From Asparagopsis taxiformis (lineage: Eukaryota; Rhodophyta; Florideophyceae; Bonnemaisoniales; Bonnemaisoniaceae): a DNA stretch of 64,000 bases. The number at the start of each line of letters is the position of its first letter. Position 1 is the stretch's first letter. The position numbers were made by a program, and so were the translations under genes. This document shows, in pieces, positions 1 through 10,979 of the stretch. The DNA is taken from the NCBI GenBank assembly GCA_030407315.1, contig JALQPE010001937.1, forward strand, positions 1-64,000, read 5' to 3'. Below the pieces are notes generated by a model. The model was not told the DNA's origin, ran no database searches, and saw only the letters and a list, made by a program, of their open reading frames with translations.

Positions 1-257
1 CCCATCAAAAAAATCCCAGAAATTACCGCGCCGTGCCATAGATAAGTAGTGGAAATACCTTAAAGAATGTAATGGAATGGAACTGCGCCTGTGGGAGTGG
101 GTGTAAGCACCGTGACAGGTGGAATTTTCCAGTACTGTACGGAAAAAAATACATTGAAAGGACAAAGACACGTCGCGTTGGTCATGACGGTGACCCGAGG
201 TGGCATATTCCATTATTTTTGGAAATTATGCTGGAATGATGGAACGGCGGAACCATA
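1..257. other. Left flank, shared with 39996-40253
   Basis: No convincing gene. The sequence is nearly identical to 39996-40253, with small indels, so the duplicated block extends outside the inverted-repeat ends that I assign to the big transposon. Either a segment larger than the transposon was duplicated, or both copies sit in the same site of a repeat, or the true transposon end lies further left than I can see. Confidence 0.6.
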
Positions 258-680
258 TCGTCTGTGTTTTCGGAAGTGGACGCGGACGTCCAGTCTCTCT
301 AGTACGGGTCCTAGTCGGCCCCGAGATTTACTAGAACAAATGAACGTCCGCGTCCAAAAAAAATTAAAAATTTTTTGGATGCGGACGTCCACTTTCTCTA
401 GTACATATGGCGGAAACTAGGACCCGACATCCACTTTCTCTAGTACATATGGCGGAATACTAGGACCCGACATCCAATTATCGGAATCTAGTCCACTTCT
501 CTAGTTTGGCGGAATACTAGGACCCGACATCCACTTTCTCTAGTACATATGGCGGAATACTAGGACCCGACATCCACTTTCTCTAGTGCGTTTGGCGGAA
601 TACTAGGACCCGACATCCACTTTCTCTAGTACATATGGCGGAATACTAGGACCCGACATCCAGTATACAATATATCAGCG
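258..680. repeat. Left terminal/subterminal repeats of copy 1
   Basis: After the inverted-repeat start come palindromic GGACGTCC motifs, then a tandem array from about 385 with a unit of about 43 bp of the form ctagtacatat-ggcggaatactagg-acccgacatccactttct. Some units carry gcgttt in place of acatat, and the 470-510 units are degraded. Copy 2 (40254-40690) has a cleaner array with more regular units. Such arrays near transposon ends are typical transposase- or accessory-protein-binding regions in EnSpm-type elements; binding here is inferred. Confidence 0.75.
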
Positions 681-699
681 AAAACTGGGAGGGAAGAAA

Positions 700-2345
700 T
701 TACAGCGGATGGTAAATTCAGGGCCCATATCGGACCGTATTTTATTCTCTCATTTAGGAAACTGCTCGTATACAATACGTCTCTCTAGAATAGGGAATAC
801 ATATCTGGTCAGAATAGGAAATAAATACCCGGTTAGAATAGGAAATACGTATCCAGCCAGAATACGAAATACGTATCCAGCCAGAATACAAAATACCTGT
901 CAGCATATCGTCGATCACCCATCTCCCTCACTATCACGTTCTCCCTACCATCCGAACGCCATGCACCACCATCCGCACATACTTCAAGAACCCTCACGAC
1001 CTAGATTACAAAAAATACGCTCCTTCCCAATACCATCCCCGCTTTCCTCGACACCACCCCAGCCCATTAAATCATCAAGACATCAAACATGAACATTGTC
1101 AGCAAAATCTTACACCACTTGAAACGCACTCTCACTTCTATCGTATGCCCCAAAATATACACATACCAGAAACACCTCACAGCTTCATTCCCCATCTTCC
1201 TACATCCCTTCTTCACTCTCCTTCAGTCCTGCCGTTCCTGCTTCACCACTCCTGCATCACATACAAAACATCAACCCCAACAGTCAGATTCAAAAGCAAC
1301 GCTTACCACGACAGATATCCTAGAAACTCCCTTACTTACCTCTCCGAGAGGATGACTGAATCATCCATCCTACACAAATACAAACCATGATCCAAAAACC
1401 TTGCAATGAATAATCAAAGTCAGCAGTCCATATCTTCGCAAAACAAGTCTTGGTGCTCAGTGAAACTTACCTTCTGTCATCAACATTCCTGCATCATCTA
1501 CACAACATCGGAATCAACCACAACAGTCAGACTCAAAACCAACCCTCCCTCACAGCATACTTTCAAAACTCGCACACTTACCTTCGCTCCACACAATACA
1601 CACCATGACTCAATAGGCTTCCAATGAAAAATATCGCATCAACGGAAATAGTCAGACTCAAAACCAAGCTTCCCTCGCTGCTTACTTTCAAAACTCGCAC
1701 ACTTACTTACCTGTTCCATCCTGCACACAATAAAAACCATAAATCACGTAATCGTGTAGCCAAGAAAAGTAGTCAGCATTCCGCATCTTCGCACAACCGG
1801 TCTGGGCGCCCAATGTGACTTACCTTCCGTCATCACTATTCCTCCATCACCTACGCAACATCGGATTCAATCGCAACAGTCAGATTGAAAACCAACGTTT
1901 CCCTCGCTACATACCCTGAGAACTCGCAAATGTACCTCTCATCCATCCTACACACAATACAAACCATGATCCAAAAACCTTGCAATGAATAATAATCAAA
2001 GTCAGCAGTCCATATCTTCGCAAAACAAGTCTTGGTGCTCAGTGAAACTTACCTTCCGTCATCAACATTCCTGCATCATCTACACAACATCGGAATCGAC
2101 CACAACAGTCAGACTCAAAACCAACCTTCCCTCACAGCATACTTTCAAAACTTCACGTACCTCTCTTCCATCCTCCGCTCAATACACACCATGAGTCAAA
2201 GGCTTGCAAGGAAAAATATCGCATCAACGGAAATAGTCAGACTCAAAACCCACGCTTCCCTCAATGCATACCCTCAAGATTCGCGCACGTACCTTCGTCC
2301 ATCCTCTACACTAAACAAAGCAAAGGCGGTCAAAGAATCTCAGTC
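700..2345 (+). repeat. G-poor leader with degenerate tandem repeats of about 200 bp
   Basis: This stretch upstream of the transposase is poor in G on the plus strand. From about 1240 it holds roughly six degenerate units sharing blocks such as cttaccttccgtcatca, catcatctacacaacatcgg and caacagtcagactcaaaacc. The clearest pair is about 1405-1620 versus 1985-2200. Several short open frames fall here, but they are low-complexity by-products (Ser/Thr/Pro/His-rich) and shift between repeats. I read it as the untranslated or subterminal region of the transposon. Confidence 0.6.
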
Positions 2346-2916
2346 GGTGATGAGGGCGGAGTGGAGCCTGCGGCGTCGACCGGACAGCTTTCAGCGTCCG
2401 CTTAAGTCTTGCTGTGCATACTCGAAATCATCGCCGGCAGTGAGATTGAGTATGGCCCAAGCCATGGTCTCTGATTCCCCGAACAATGAGATCCGGATCG
2501 AGAACAACAAAATAAACATATAATCATATATATGAGAATCCATTTGCTTTCCTTACATGATCCGTGGCATATCCGCTGTAAAGCACATTCAGATTCCACG
2601 AAGTTTGGAAATAAAAAAGTTTATTATTACAAATGAATTAATTGAAAATTCATGTCCCAGGGCAGTCGTTCGTCCTTCCATGCACACGTTACCAGCACGC
2701 AATGTGATGTAACAGTTGGAAATGATTGAACTCTCGGTTAAATTCCACAGTTGGGATGTCAGCTGGAGTGAGCACAAAACTACTACCCACAAAAACTACG
2801 AACGAACACGTTACATTCCAAGTCTCGAAAGCACCACAAAATAAAATTGGTCGCATCTGGACGGCACAGTCTCCCCTGTTCAGCTCGCAATCCTCCCTTT
2901 TGCGTCAAAACTCGAC

Positions 2917-5900
2917 ATGGAATGCAAGTATGAAGGGTGCTTCTACTACTGCGTAGATGCTTATGCGCTCGCGCTGCATGAGCGAACGTGTCGCTACCGT
3001 TTCAACCCCTCTCCCCAACATTTCAACAACGCTCGTGTCCCTGCCGTCACCCATGAGCCTGCTCGAAACGGCGACCATGATTCCCCGCAACCCAGCTCCC
3101 CAGACCCAGAATCTGGTCGTGCTTCCTCCAGCGACTCACCCTGTGACGCTTCACTGCCACCCACCTCAACCCCCTCCCGCGCAGACCTCCTCGTGCAATC
3201 CCTCGCCGCCAGTCTCACAACCCTCGAGTACAAGGCCGGCGCTGGCCGCGTGAGCGAAGTCATCACCATCCTACAAGACCCCGCATTCTCCCTAGAAAAG
3301 TTCAACAGCGCCGTTCGCACCGTAGAAGAATGTCGCCACGTTACCGCTTCCATGGTCGAAACACATTTCCGCACCGAAGGTTACAAGAGCCACATCATTC
3401 CAGACAAAACTGGTAAGTACTCGGCACAGCTGTACCTCCGCGACCCAGTCGACATGCTCCGCAGGCAGTTAGCACTGGCTAACGACCAAAATACTCTCTT
3501 CCACCCCTCCCCACAGACCGCCCCAGACGGCACCGCAATATTTTCTCATCCCCTACACACAGAATTCGCGAAAACGCTGCACCAGGTTACTAGACAGCGC
3601 GTGCAGCTCTCGGAAGATCCACAGGTCGTATGGGCAGAGGAAAATGATCCCACCGCTTCCTCCTTTGCCGGCCTCCTCCAAGTGTACTCCGACAAGAGCA
3701 GCACAAGCCTCAAGAGCTCCGCAATCGTCGCATACCCCATACACGTCACACTGCTCAACTTCTCCGCCCCCCTCCGTCGCCACTGCATCCGTACCGGCCT
3801 CACCATCGTCGGGTATCTTCCGTACATTGTTAACCCTTCGTCCAACGCCTTGTTCGGTGATGAAATGCCGACAACCTCTAGTTCTGCTAGTCGCGCTCGC
3901 AAAATTGATATTCTTCATAAAGCACTCGAAAAAGTGTTTTCGTCCCTATCCACCGCGTTCTCTTCCGGGTTCCCCTGCACAGACTCCACTGCAACTGCCC
4001 GCCAATGCTTTCCCATCCTAGCCAATTATTGCTGCGACTTTCCAGAGGCCAAAGAGCTGTCATGCACTCGCAACAGCACTACCACCACACATCCCTGCCA
4101 CCGCTGCTACATCCCCGCCACTCAACTTGAATCCACCGCGCCACACCAGCCCCGCTCCCTCGATGATACACGCTCTGCATGCCAAGAGAGCGCTCAGGAG
4201 CATACAACTGCTCCGCTCGAAGCTCTCTCCCTCCTCGAACAACACTCTGTCCTCGAATCGACCGCTCTTTTACCCACCAACAGTCCCCTAGACCCCTACA
4301 ACATTTTCTCCTTCGAGCCTCTGCACAATCTCCACCTCGGCATCTCAAAGCTCATCAAACAGTGCATTGTCCACCGCCTCAGCTCCCCAGACCTCACCAC
4401 CACCACTGCCTCCCATTCCGGGACACCTCGCACCTTCAAGAAGGTGAAAAAATCCATCCTCGCCGGCTCAAACAGCATTCTGTCCGCTATCGAACGCGAC
4501 TACTACATCACCGGTCTTCATGTCGACTTCTCCAAGGGTGAGAAGGGCACCAATTTGAACGGCCTCTTCACGGAGGACGGCATACGCGGCATGCTCGCAG
4601 CCAAAGACTATCACCATGTCGACATGGTGTTCCCTTTCATCGCAGCATTCATTGACACATGCTGTGACGAAGTAGATACAGCCCCCCTCACTTCCATCTG
4701 CACGCAATACTCTGACCTCGTCGCATGGGTCATGAAACGCGGTCGCATCAAGCACTGGACTGCCGCCGAACTACAAAGCCTCCAGAACTCCATTTCCTAT
4801 TTCAAACAATCAATGCTCTCCACCCTCGGCCCATTCCACACCACAGGTCTCAAAACTTTCAAGTTCCATCTTCTTGACCATCTTCCCGGTGACTTGCAGA
4901 GATATGGCGCCCTGGAACACATTGATGCAGGCCCCTACGAACACTCGCATCTTCTGTTCAAACAGAGTTATAGGAAAACCTCTCGAAGGCGCTCCACAGC
5001 CATGGAAGAGACTATTCGCCACATGGAATTCTCCTTGGCCACTCCAACTCGTCACACCCCATCAAACACATTGGGAAACCCACGCATGATATCGCCCACA
5101 GACGGTGCAGTACTCGTTCGCGACGGATTCACCGTTGCACTGCACGACTTTGCCTCCCTGCTGCCCGATGCAACCCTCCTCGTTGCAGATATCGACGGAC
5201 AGCCCGATCCTGCCACTCTTTTGCCTCTGCACAACTCCTCGTTCCCGTCTGGCACCATAACGCTATTCCAGCAACTCGGTGACACAGCTGCACAAGCGTT
5301 CCTCACCCTCGCTAGACTGCGCGCCACGGCAGAAGGCCCTCCAATACATGACATGGACATTTCCGTCACCGTGGTAAAGTCCGCCTACGTCATGGGAGGG
5401 TACGTCCCAGATGCCGACGACTTTGACCCGCACAGTGGCATGCTTCGCCCCACAAACGTGTCGAGACACAAGCAGCAGCGCGTCTTTGCAACTTCATCGT
5501 TCGGCCCCGCAAAGAGATCGCAGTACTCCTTTGTCGTCATCTCCGGAACTGCCGATGACTACAGAACCATATGGGTAGGGCGCGTCCTGGCACTGGTACG
5601 CCTGCAGTCTCCAAACCTGTTTCAACCTGTAGAACTCGCTTTCGTTCAGTATATGACCTGCTTTGCCCCAAAAACCGCTGTGGAAAAATCACTTGGGTGC
5701 ATTTGTTTAAAGTGGTCCACATGGGACCCGGACAACGGATCCGTTGACAGCAATGACACTGCATCCCACAGTGCAGGTGGTCCTTGGTTTGACCTCATTC
5801 CTGCATCTACTATATCTGGCACCGTGCACATCGTACGAAGTAACTTTCCAGTCAAGCCATTTACGAAACAAATGCACTGGTCGGACCACCGTTTCTATCT

Positions 5901-5958
5901 CAACCGCTTCTACACCAACACTGATTACCAGTTCACAGATGATAATGAAGAAGAATAA
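2917..5958 (+). CDS. Plavaka/EnSpm-like DDE transposase (copy 1)
   Basis: A protein of 1013 residues that would cut and join the transposon ends in the nucleus. The N-terminus has a C2HC zinc-finger pattern (Cys3, Cys8, His21, Cys25) and residues 40-85 are Ser/Pro-rich. The core follows the Plavaka/Tnp2 order: VYSDKS with a candidate catalytic Asp259, then YPIHVTLLN and GLTIVGYLP; a Pro-Cys-His-Arg-Cys turn; EPLHNLHLGISK near residue 467, where family members usually have Asp in place of this Glu; and KFHLLDHLPGDLQRYG followed by GPYEHSH with candidate Glu675. The ATG lies in the context cgacATGGa. The same protein is encoded identically at 42946-45987, which suggests recent activity or duplication. 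An AATAAA overlaps the stop codon. Superfamily assignment rests on remembered motif order; the Asp-to-Glu change deserves a check. Confidence 0.8.
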   Translation: MECKYEGCFYYCVDAYALALHERTCRYRFNPSPQHFNNARVPAVTHEPARNGDHDSPQPSSPDPESGRASSSDSPCDASLPPTSTPSRADLLVQSLAASLTTLEYKAGAGRVSEVITILQDPAFSLEKFNSAVRTVEECRHVTASMVETHFRTEGYKSHIIPDKTGKYSAQLYLRDPVDMLRRQLALANDQNTLFHPSPQTAPDGTAIFSHPLHTEFAKTLHQVTRQRVQLSEDPQVVWAEENDPTASSFAGLLQVYSDKSSTSLKSSAIVAYPIHVTLLNFSAPLRRHCIRTGLTIVGYLPYIVNPSSNALFGDEMPTTSSSASRARKIDILHKALEKVFSSLSTAFSSGFPCTDSTATARQCFPILANYCCDFPEAKELSCTRNSTTTTHPCHRCYIPATQLESTAPHQPRSLDDTRSACQESAQEHTTAPLEALSLLEQHSVLESTALLPTNSPLDPYNIFSFEPLHNLHLGISKLIKQCIVHRLSSPDLTTTTASHSGTPRTFKKVKKSILAGSNSILSAIERDYYITGLHVDFSKGEKGTNLNGLFTEDGIRGMLAAKDYHHVDMVFPFIAAFIDTCCDEVDTAPLTSICTQYSDLVAWVMKRGRIKHWTAAELQSLQNSISYFKQSMLSTLGPFHTTGLKTFKFHLLDHLPGDLQRYGALEHIDAGPYEHSHLLFKQSYRKTSRRRSTAMEETIRHMEFSLATPTRHTPSNTLGNPRMISPTDGAVLVRDGFTVALHDFASLLPDATLLVADIDGQPDPATLLPLHNSSFPSGTITLFQQLGDTAAQAFLTLARLRATAEGPPIHDMDISVTVVKSAYVMGGYVPDADDFDPHSGMLRPTNVSRHKQQRVFATSSFGPAKRSQYSFVVISGTADDYRTIWVGRVLALVRLQSPNLFQPVELAFVQYMTCFAPKTAVEKSLGCICLKWSTWDPDNGSVDSNDTASHSAGGPWFDLIPASTISGTVHIVRSNFPVKPFTKQMHWSDHRFYLNRFYTNTDYQFTDDNEEE

Positions 5959-6035
5959 ATCTAAATCGCAGCACTCTATTGATAATGTACTACATGAAAA
6001 ACCTTCTAGTCAACGTCACATTTACTGCACTAATT

Positions 6036-8321
6036 TCAACCATCCTCCATTACGCCAAAACCGTTATCAGCAGTGGCTGCATGGCGCCGCTCCATGCCCC
6101 CATACTGTGGGGCATTGATTTCGACATTCAGGTTTGCACTCAGGTGTCCAGCATATGGGTCAACGACGAAAAGTTCTGCGCCAATTAGTCCTTGCGCAAT
6201 CACACAATCCATTACAGCACCGAGGTTTGACGTAATATGCGATTGAATCCAATCCTCGGACACTAGAACAAGTGATGAGCAGCGGTTTACATCATCAACG
6301 ACATGAACAATTCCAGACCCCTCTCCGCTTTGCCACACTTCAACAGCCTCTCTCGTCACAGTACGGCTTGCAAACACATGCCGTGACTGTGCACTAGTCC
6401 GCTGTTCGCTCTCGACAACGTCCGTTTCTTCCCTTGCTTGCGAGCCTTGGAGACAAGACATGCAGTACACCACCATACCAACTAATTGCTGAAAAGCTAC
6501 CCCCACATATTGACTGTACCGCCTTGTAAACTCCTTCTGCCGTGCACCTCCTTTCCCCTTCGGTTCATCCAAACACTCCACAGTAGTCACTAGCCAAGCA
6601 TCCAGGCGCGCCAGCGTTAGTATGCTCGTCTCTATGTCCATTACTTGTTCTGGTCGTATCGAATAACCCCTGAAGATGTCCAGCACATTCACAGCTACTC
6701 GGTTGTTAAACCATGCATCACCATTCACTTCCATTTCGAAGCTGTCAGGAACCATGCCTTTGCTGTATCGCAGCTCTGAGAACGGTGCCGTTCGCCACCT
6801 CCCCATATCCAAATCACCGTTACTTTCCCGTTTCAAAAGCTTCTCAGACGCTTCGCGCTTTTGTTCCTCTCGCTCGTCCATCTCAGCTCGCGTCGTCAGC
6901 ATCGTGCATCTAGACATTAATTTCGTGTACCCCAGCGAACCGAACAATCTGTCCCTCGCATTACGCTTCCGTGCACTCATCACGTCGGACAGTTTCTGCG
7001 TCACCTTCACTTTCAATTCCTTGCTCCCCGCCACAGCCTCTTGACAGCACACACGCTGCTCCTCATCGGAAAACACATCACACCACGGACTTTGACGCAG
7101 TACGTGTCGCACCAAGTCATTCAGCAGATCACTCTCGTCCCTGTACGAAGGTGTATACCACTGCAGATTCTTGATGATATAGCCCGGAGGGGTAGCAATA
7201 TATCCTACACCGTTTTCGCTCCAAAGGGTCCCTTCTACCGGCTCTACCTCGATGGTACGTCCAGTCCAACGTCTCTGCGTTTGTTCCGCTATAGGGTCCA
7301 GCTCCATAGTCTCGTTCTTGCACCACTTTGTCAGGTTTTCCTCAACCGCCCTAAGAACTCCAAGGTATTTCACAGGAATGGCTTTCTGTATTTTCGACTT
7401 ACCGCCACCGTGATCACTGATTCTACCTGTTCTCGCAATTGCAGTAAGGCTGGCATTTTCCGCCTGCAGAGTCTTCACCTTAGCCTCCAACGCAACTATC
7501 TCCGTGGTGAGCGCCTTGTTTGCTATGTCCTGGCTAAACACTTTTTTTTCCAGCTCCGCGATCTTCTTCTTCTGCGCATTGATGCGACTCGCCATTAAAT
7601 CGATGGATTCCGGCGGATGCAACCTCTCTGCCCTCACCGTCCCCCCATCTCGCACGCTATCGGGAATATGATGTCCTCCATCGCCAATAGCCTGACGTCG
7701 CGGGGGCGTTACGCGCATATTTGGCACCAATGACAGTCTGTTGTGACGAGGCCCGCACTCCGGCTGCTCTCTCCCCTCAGTACCACCTGACCGCCGATGA
7801 TAGTTGGCATCCTGTGAACGTTGCTCAGAAACAACATCCCTTGCCGCTATCCTCGGGTCCCTGACTGCATTACCTGCTGGGGCTGATGTACTCGGCATAG
7901 TTGGCGCAGTGGGGGTCACAGCCTCCAGTGTCTCGGGAACCCCCGGCTGGGACTCCGTCTGCAGCACCTCCGCATCTGCCGACCCGGGAGGAACTACCTT
8001 TGCCATAGCACTCTGCCGCAATTCCAACATGTTTTGAGCCACTATCATGTCATCATCATGATGTTCACTGTCCCTGCGAGCACGCTTGCCTCGGTCAAGC
8101 CCCATCTCTCTCCGCGCCGTTCCTCCTTCCTCACTTTCTCGCTGCGGATCCCCAGTTCTGCGCCGGTCCGTCTTGCGACTACCGGACCGCGGTTCAATGC
8201 TGCCGGTAGGCCCAGACCGCTTCTTCGCACGGGATTGTCGGGCACTCGATACAGCAGCTGCTGACCGGGTTTTCTGGAGGCCCGGAGGCTTTGGAGCTTT
8301 CTTCGCAATACGCGGCGGCAT
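6036..8321 (-). CDS. Basic, coiled-coil transposon protein (761 aa)
   Basis: I recognise no named family. Residues 1-85 are very basic (Lys/Arg/Ser/Pro-rich, NLS-like) and 86-230 are low-complexity. Residues about 243-297 form a heptad-rich coiled coil rich in Lys/Glu/Leu. A conserved-looking block follows around VTQKLSDVMSARKRNARDRLFGSLGY, and the acidic C-terminus ends near GVMEDG. It converges on the transposase, with 77 bp between the two stop codons, so both sit in the same transposon. The 508-aa protein at 52552-54078 has the same layout (coiled coil, then VTKSALTAVTGFMNKSRDHV and a basic Arg-Asn-Arg-Phe-x5-Gly stretch), suggesting distant homologues. A DNA-binding or oligomerising partner of the transposase, as TnpA is in En/Spm, is a reasonable but unproven guess. 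Confidence 0.65.
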   Translation of the reverse strand: MPPRIAKKAPKPPGLQKTRSAAAVSSARQSRAKKRSGPTGSIEPRSGSRKTDRRRTGDPQRESEEGGTARREMGLDRGKRARRDSEHHDDDMIVAQNMLELRQSAMAKVVPPGSADAEVLQTESQPGVPETLEAVTPTAPTMPSTSAPAGNAVRDPRIAARDVVSEQRSQDANYHRRSGGTEGREQPECGPRHNRLSLVPNMRVTPPRRQAIGDGGHHIPDSVRDGGTVRAERLHPPESIDLMASRINAQKKKIAELEKKVFSQDIANKALTTEIVALEAKVKTLQAENASLTAIARTGRISDHGGGKSKIQKAIPVKYLGVLRAVEENLTKWCKNETMELDPIAEQTQRRWTGRTIEVEPVEGTLWSENGVGYIATPPGYIIKNLQWYTPSYRDESDLLNDLVRHVLRQSPWCDVFSDEEQRVCCQEAVAGSKELKVKVTQKLSDVMSARKRNARDRLFGSLGYTKLMSRCTMLTTRAEMDEREEQKREASEKLLKRESNGDLDMGRWRTAPFSELRYSKGMVPDSFEMEVNGDAWFNNRVAVNVLDIFRGYSIRPEQVMDIETSILTLARLDAWLVTTVECLDEPKGKGGARQKEFTRRYSQYVGVAFQQLVGMVVYCMSCLQGSQAREETDVVESEQRTSAQSRHVFASRTVTREAVEVWQSGEGSGIVHVVDDVNRCSSLVLVSEDWIQSHITSNLGAVMDCVIAQGLIGAELFVVDPYAGHLSANLNVEINAPQYGGMERRHAATADNGFGVMEDG

Positions 8322-8559
8322 AATGAAGCTTTCCCGGAAGCGATGGAACGATTGAGTTGCACGAGATACAAAAAAGATTGCTGTATAGTGTCGGTAACCA
8401 CAACGGTCTGCGATGAACGTTCAGGTCAGGTCAAGTACCGGATAATACGCCAACAGCCCAGATTGTATACGGTAGGCAGTCATCAACAGTATTTAATGAG
8501 GTACAATTACAGCTGTCGAGCTAGGCCGCGAGCACCCCTATGTCCGGAAGACGTCCTGA

Positions 8560-8763
8560 TTTGAATTAAAATTTGGGCTATTCTCAAAAACATGCACATG
8601 TGAACATGTTTTTGAGATGGGGGTGTGCCGTACGGCACTTTCGACCGCCCAAATCGATGTTTTTTGCAATATTTTTTTCTGCCCTGAATTGTAGAATTTC
8701 TGGGCCGGACAGCAATGCAACTGAGCTGGACATCCACCGGGCGTCCATTTCAACTTGGTCGTG
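8560..8763 (-). repeat. Palindrome repeat A (inverted orientation)
   Basis: A unit of about 200 bp holding the perfect 14-bp palindrome GTGCCGTACGGCAC (8625-8638) and a hairpin with 12-bp arms CTCAAAAACATG / CATGTTTTTGAG around a loop that itself contains CACATGTG. Further motifs are GGACGTCC-like and GGATGTCC. It lies just past the 3' end of the methyltransferase-SET gene. Its mirror image, about 25738-25919, lies before that gene's start, so the gene is bracketed by an inverted pair. Confidence 0.85.
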
Positions 8764-8980
8764 TATTTTGCATCTGCACGCATAACAGCATCCAAGCAGT
8801 CAGGTTCACTGCTCGGACGAAGTGCATCTAGAGTGTGAACGATTGGTTTTTGACAGGCGAGTACTGCTCAATAGGTTTCACCCTGGAGTAATGGTGGCTG
8901 GACATGCTGCATTATATGATATACTTCAACTCTGGAACGTAGCTTTATTTGTAGTCGAAATGAAAACATCTTTCGTGACC

Positions 8981-10009
8981 CTAATTCCATGCTCTAAACG
9001 CTGTCCCATAATGAACGTAGAGCTCCTGCCCCGGACGGATATCGCGGATTGCACGTACTACAATGATCTTCGGATTTTCTAGGTCCTTCGCCTTGAGCTT
9101 CTTCCCCGTCGAACCGCTGCTGTAGTTCTCGACAAACTCAACGTTGGCCATCCGCCTGGTGTCTTCCGCCGGAGTGTCCTCACCTCGCAAATACCGCGGG
9201 TCGTTGATGAACTGCGCCGAACAGAACGGAGCCGGAACAATCCAAATTGGATGCTCGATGTTTTCGTCGTCCTCCGCTGTTGCATACAGCTTGATGGCAT
9301 ACATCAAGAATGTTTCCTTCGTTATCGCCATGTGACCCTCTCCGTACGCGAACCTCATCGACTCCTTGCTCATATCAGAGTACACAACAGTTCCGTAGTA
9401 TGCACATACTTCGTCGCCAACATTAAATGTCTGTTCAGCGAAGAGCCCTCTTCCTGCATTTGGATGCTTAATCAGCGATGGTCGAACGCTCAATTTTTTC
9501 GCAACACAATCGTGTGCCCGCATCACGCGAGGGTTTTCAGTTTGCAACCAGCGGCGCAGGGAAGGTGGCCAATAATGTACCGGTTTTTCCATGTGCTCGT
9601 GCGACGCAATCGACTCTGGGCACAGCTGCCAGAGGTACTGCCGAATATATTTCGGGAACCTCTGGTACAGGGGAAGGCCAGGTGGGGGTTCGATGATCCT
9701 GCGTTCCCTCTGCGTACGCATCGTGACAGAGGGGGACGCCAAGAACTTCTCAGCACTCTGTTTCGCTTCTGTCGTGACCCTCATGTCAGTGTTGTTTGAA
9801 AGAATTACACGTGACATGACTGCACACAGCTTTGGAAGCGATCGTGCCACACACAATTTGTCCATGTCACTGCCAACGAAAACACGGTGCTCAGGCAAGC
9901 TCATAGCTGCTTTTCCAGTTGCGAAAGTGCCAGAGAATGGATCGACAACAATATCACCAGGCTGTGAATGCTGGCTGATCAACTCCATCATGAGAGCGAC
10001 GCTCTTCTG
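8981..10009 (-). pseudogene. DNA methyltransferase-SET gene, 3' part (disrupted by Ty3 insertion)
   Basis: This is the C-terminal third of a gene whose 5' part is at 25390-23211. It opens just after the TTCTG target duplication and carries beta-class methyltransferase motif I, GDIVVDPFSGTFATG (Asp codon at 9943-9941), the AdoMet-binding loop, followed by GSDMDK. A SET domain then fills the rest: NAGRGLFA, an AYYGT strand, a FINDPRY...NVEFVENY stretch in place of the usual NHSC, and GQELYVHYGTAF near the end. Beta-class enzymes have DPPY first and motif I last, matching the split. Joining at the insertion point gives 3204 bases, an exact multiple of three, with no stop before 8981, so the gene was intact when hit. 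Target base and histone substrate are unknown. Confidence 0.85.
10005..10009. repeat. Target-site duplication TTCTG (left)
   Basis: TTCTG directly precedes the left LTR, and an identical TTCTG follows the right LTR at 23211-23215. A 5-bp duplication is normal for Ty3/Gypsy integration and marks the exact insertion point inside the methyltransferase-SET gene. Confidence 0.95.
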
Positions 10010-10797
10010 TGTAGGACCAGCCGGGGTGGCGATCGCTAAGGGAGTTCTAGAATTGCAGCCGTGTCAGGGCGAGGTGAACCGTAACGCGCTGGTTGAACTT
10101 GCGTTCGCGCGTCGCTCGGTCGCGCTGGCGAACGGGTGGTACAACGGCGGAACGCGTAGGGAACGATCGCAACACGGGATTCGCGGGCCGGCGCAAGCCG
10201 TGATCTCAGGGGGAGATCACCGAGTAAACTCGAGCACAACGCGATCCACACAGGGGTCGTAAATCCCTGGCCTAGTGGCGTGCGACGCAACGCGCGCTAT
10301 CGCGGTGCGACGCGGTTCGACGATCGGTTTATGCGCAGCGCGCACGCGAACGTCGGCGATCGTGAGCAACCCGCACGCAACGTTTCAACGCAATCGGTCC
10401 TCGCGATTCGCTAAACGCTTAACTCGTAGCTGCGAAGATGCTGCCTGTTTATTGGTAAGGTGCGAAGCAGAACGACCATTAATAGCTAACTACTAAGGAC
10501 AGGTTGTCCTTGCGCGGCCGGCCGGCGCCGCTCGCTCGCACGCAAAAGGGAAATATTTGGGAAAAAGACTTTCGTCATAAAAAACCCAAAAAGGGGAAAT
10601 AAAGGGAAATTCGTAGAATTCGCTACACGTGGCGCCGGGCTCGTAATCGCACGCGTTCGCGCTGACGTGCCATGACACGTAATAGTATCGCCACGCGTAC
10701 GCTCGCTTACTAACTAACTAAACGCGGATGCACGGGGGCTCAACTCGACGCTATCGCTCCAACCCGCGCGCGCGCTCGCAACATAAATTGCATCACA
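10010..10797 (-). repeat. LTR, 3' in element orientation
   Basis: 788 bp, from TGTAGGACC to GCATCACA on plus. Compared with the LTR at 22423-23210 it has acgcaacg for acgtaacg, aatagctaac for aatagataac, cgtacgct for cgtatgct, and ctaaacgc for ctaaccgc. At three of these four sites the copy-2 LTR (50037) agrees with the right LTR, so those three changes are private to this LTR. Confidence 0.95.
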
Positions 10798-10805
10798 CTC
10801 CCCCC
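10798..10805 (-). other. Polypurine tract
   Basis: On the minus strand GGGGGGAG directly abuts the TGTG start of the 3' LTR, the expected place for the plus-strand primer of reverse transcription. A longer purine-rich stretch (complement of about 10850-10940) lies a little upstream in element orientation. Confidence 0.8.
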
Positions 10806-10979
10806 GACTAACTTCAAAGCGCGTCCCCGCGCGTCATCTCTTCCTGCGTATCCTTTGCCTTTTTCTTCTTTCTGTCCACTCTCCTCCTGTCGATCCTCTC
10901 TCTCTCTTTCTATCCTTCTTCTCTCCTTGGTCACTCGCCTCCGTTGTTTCGCTCTTTGCCGCACGCGTTTGCTTTCGTT

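Noticed and set aside
709..2523. Several short open frames before the transposase
   Set aside because: Low-complexity, repeat-derived, changing frame from unit to unit; no conserved protein features.
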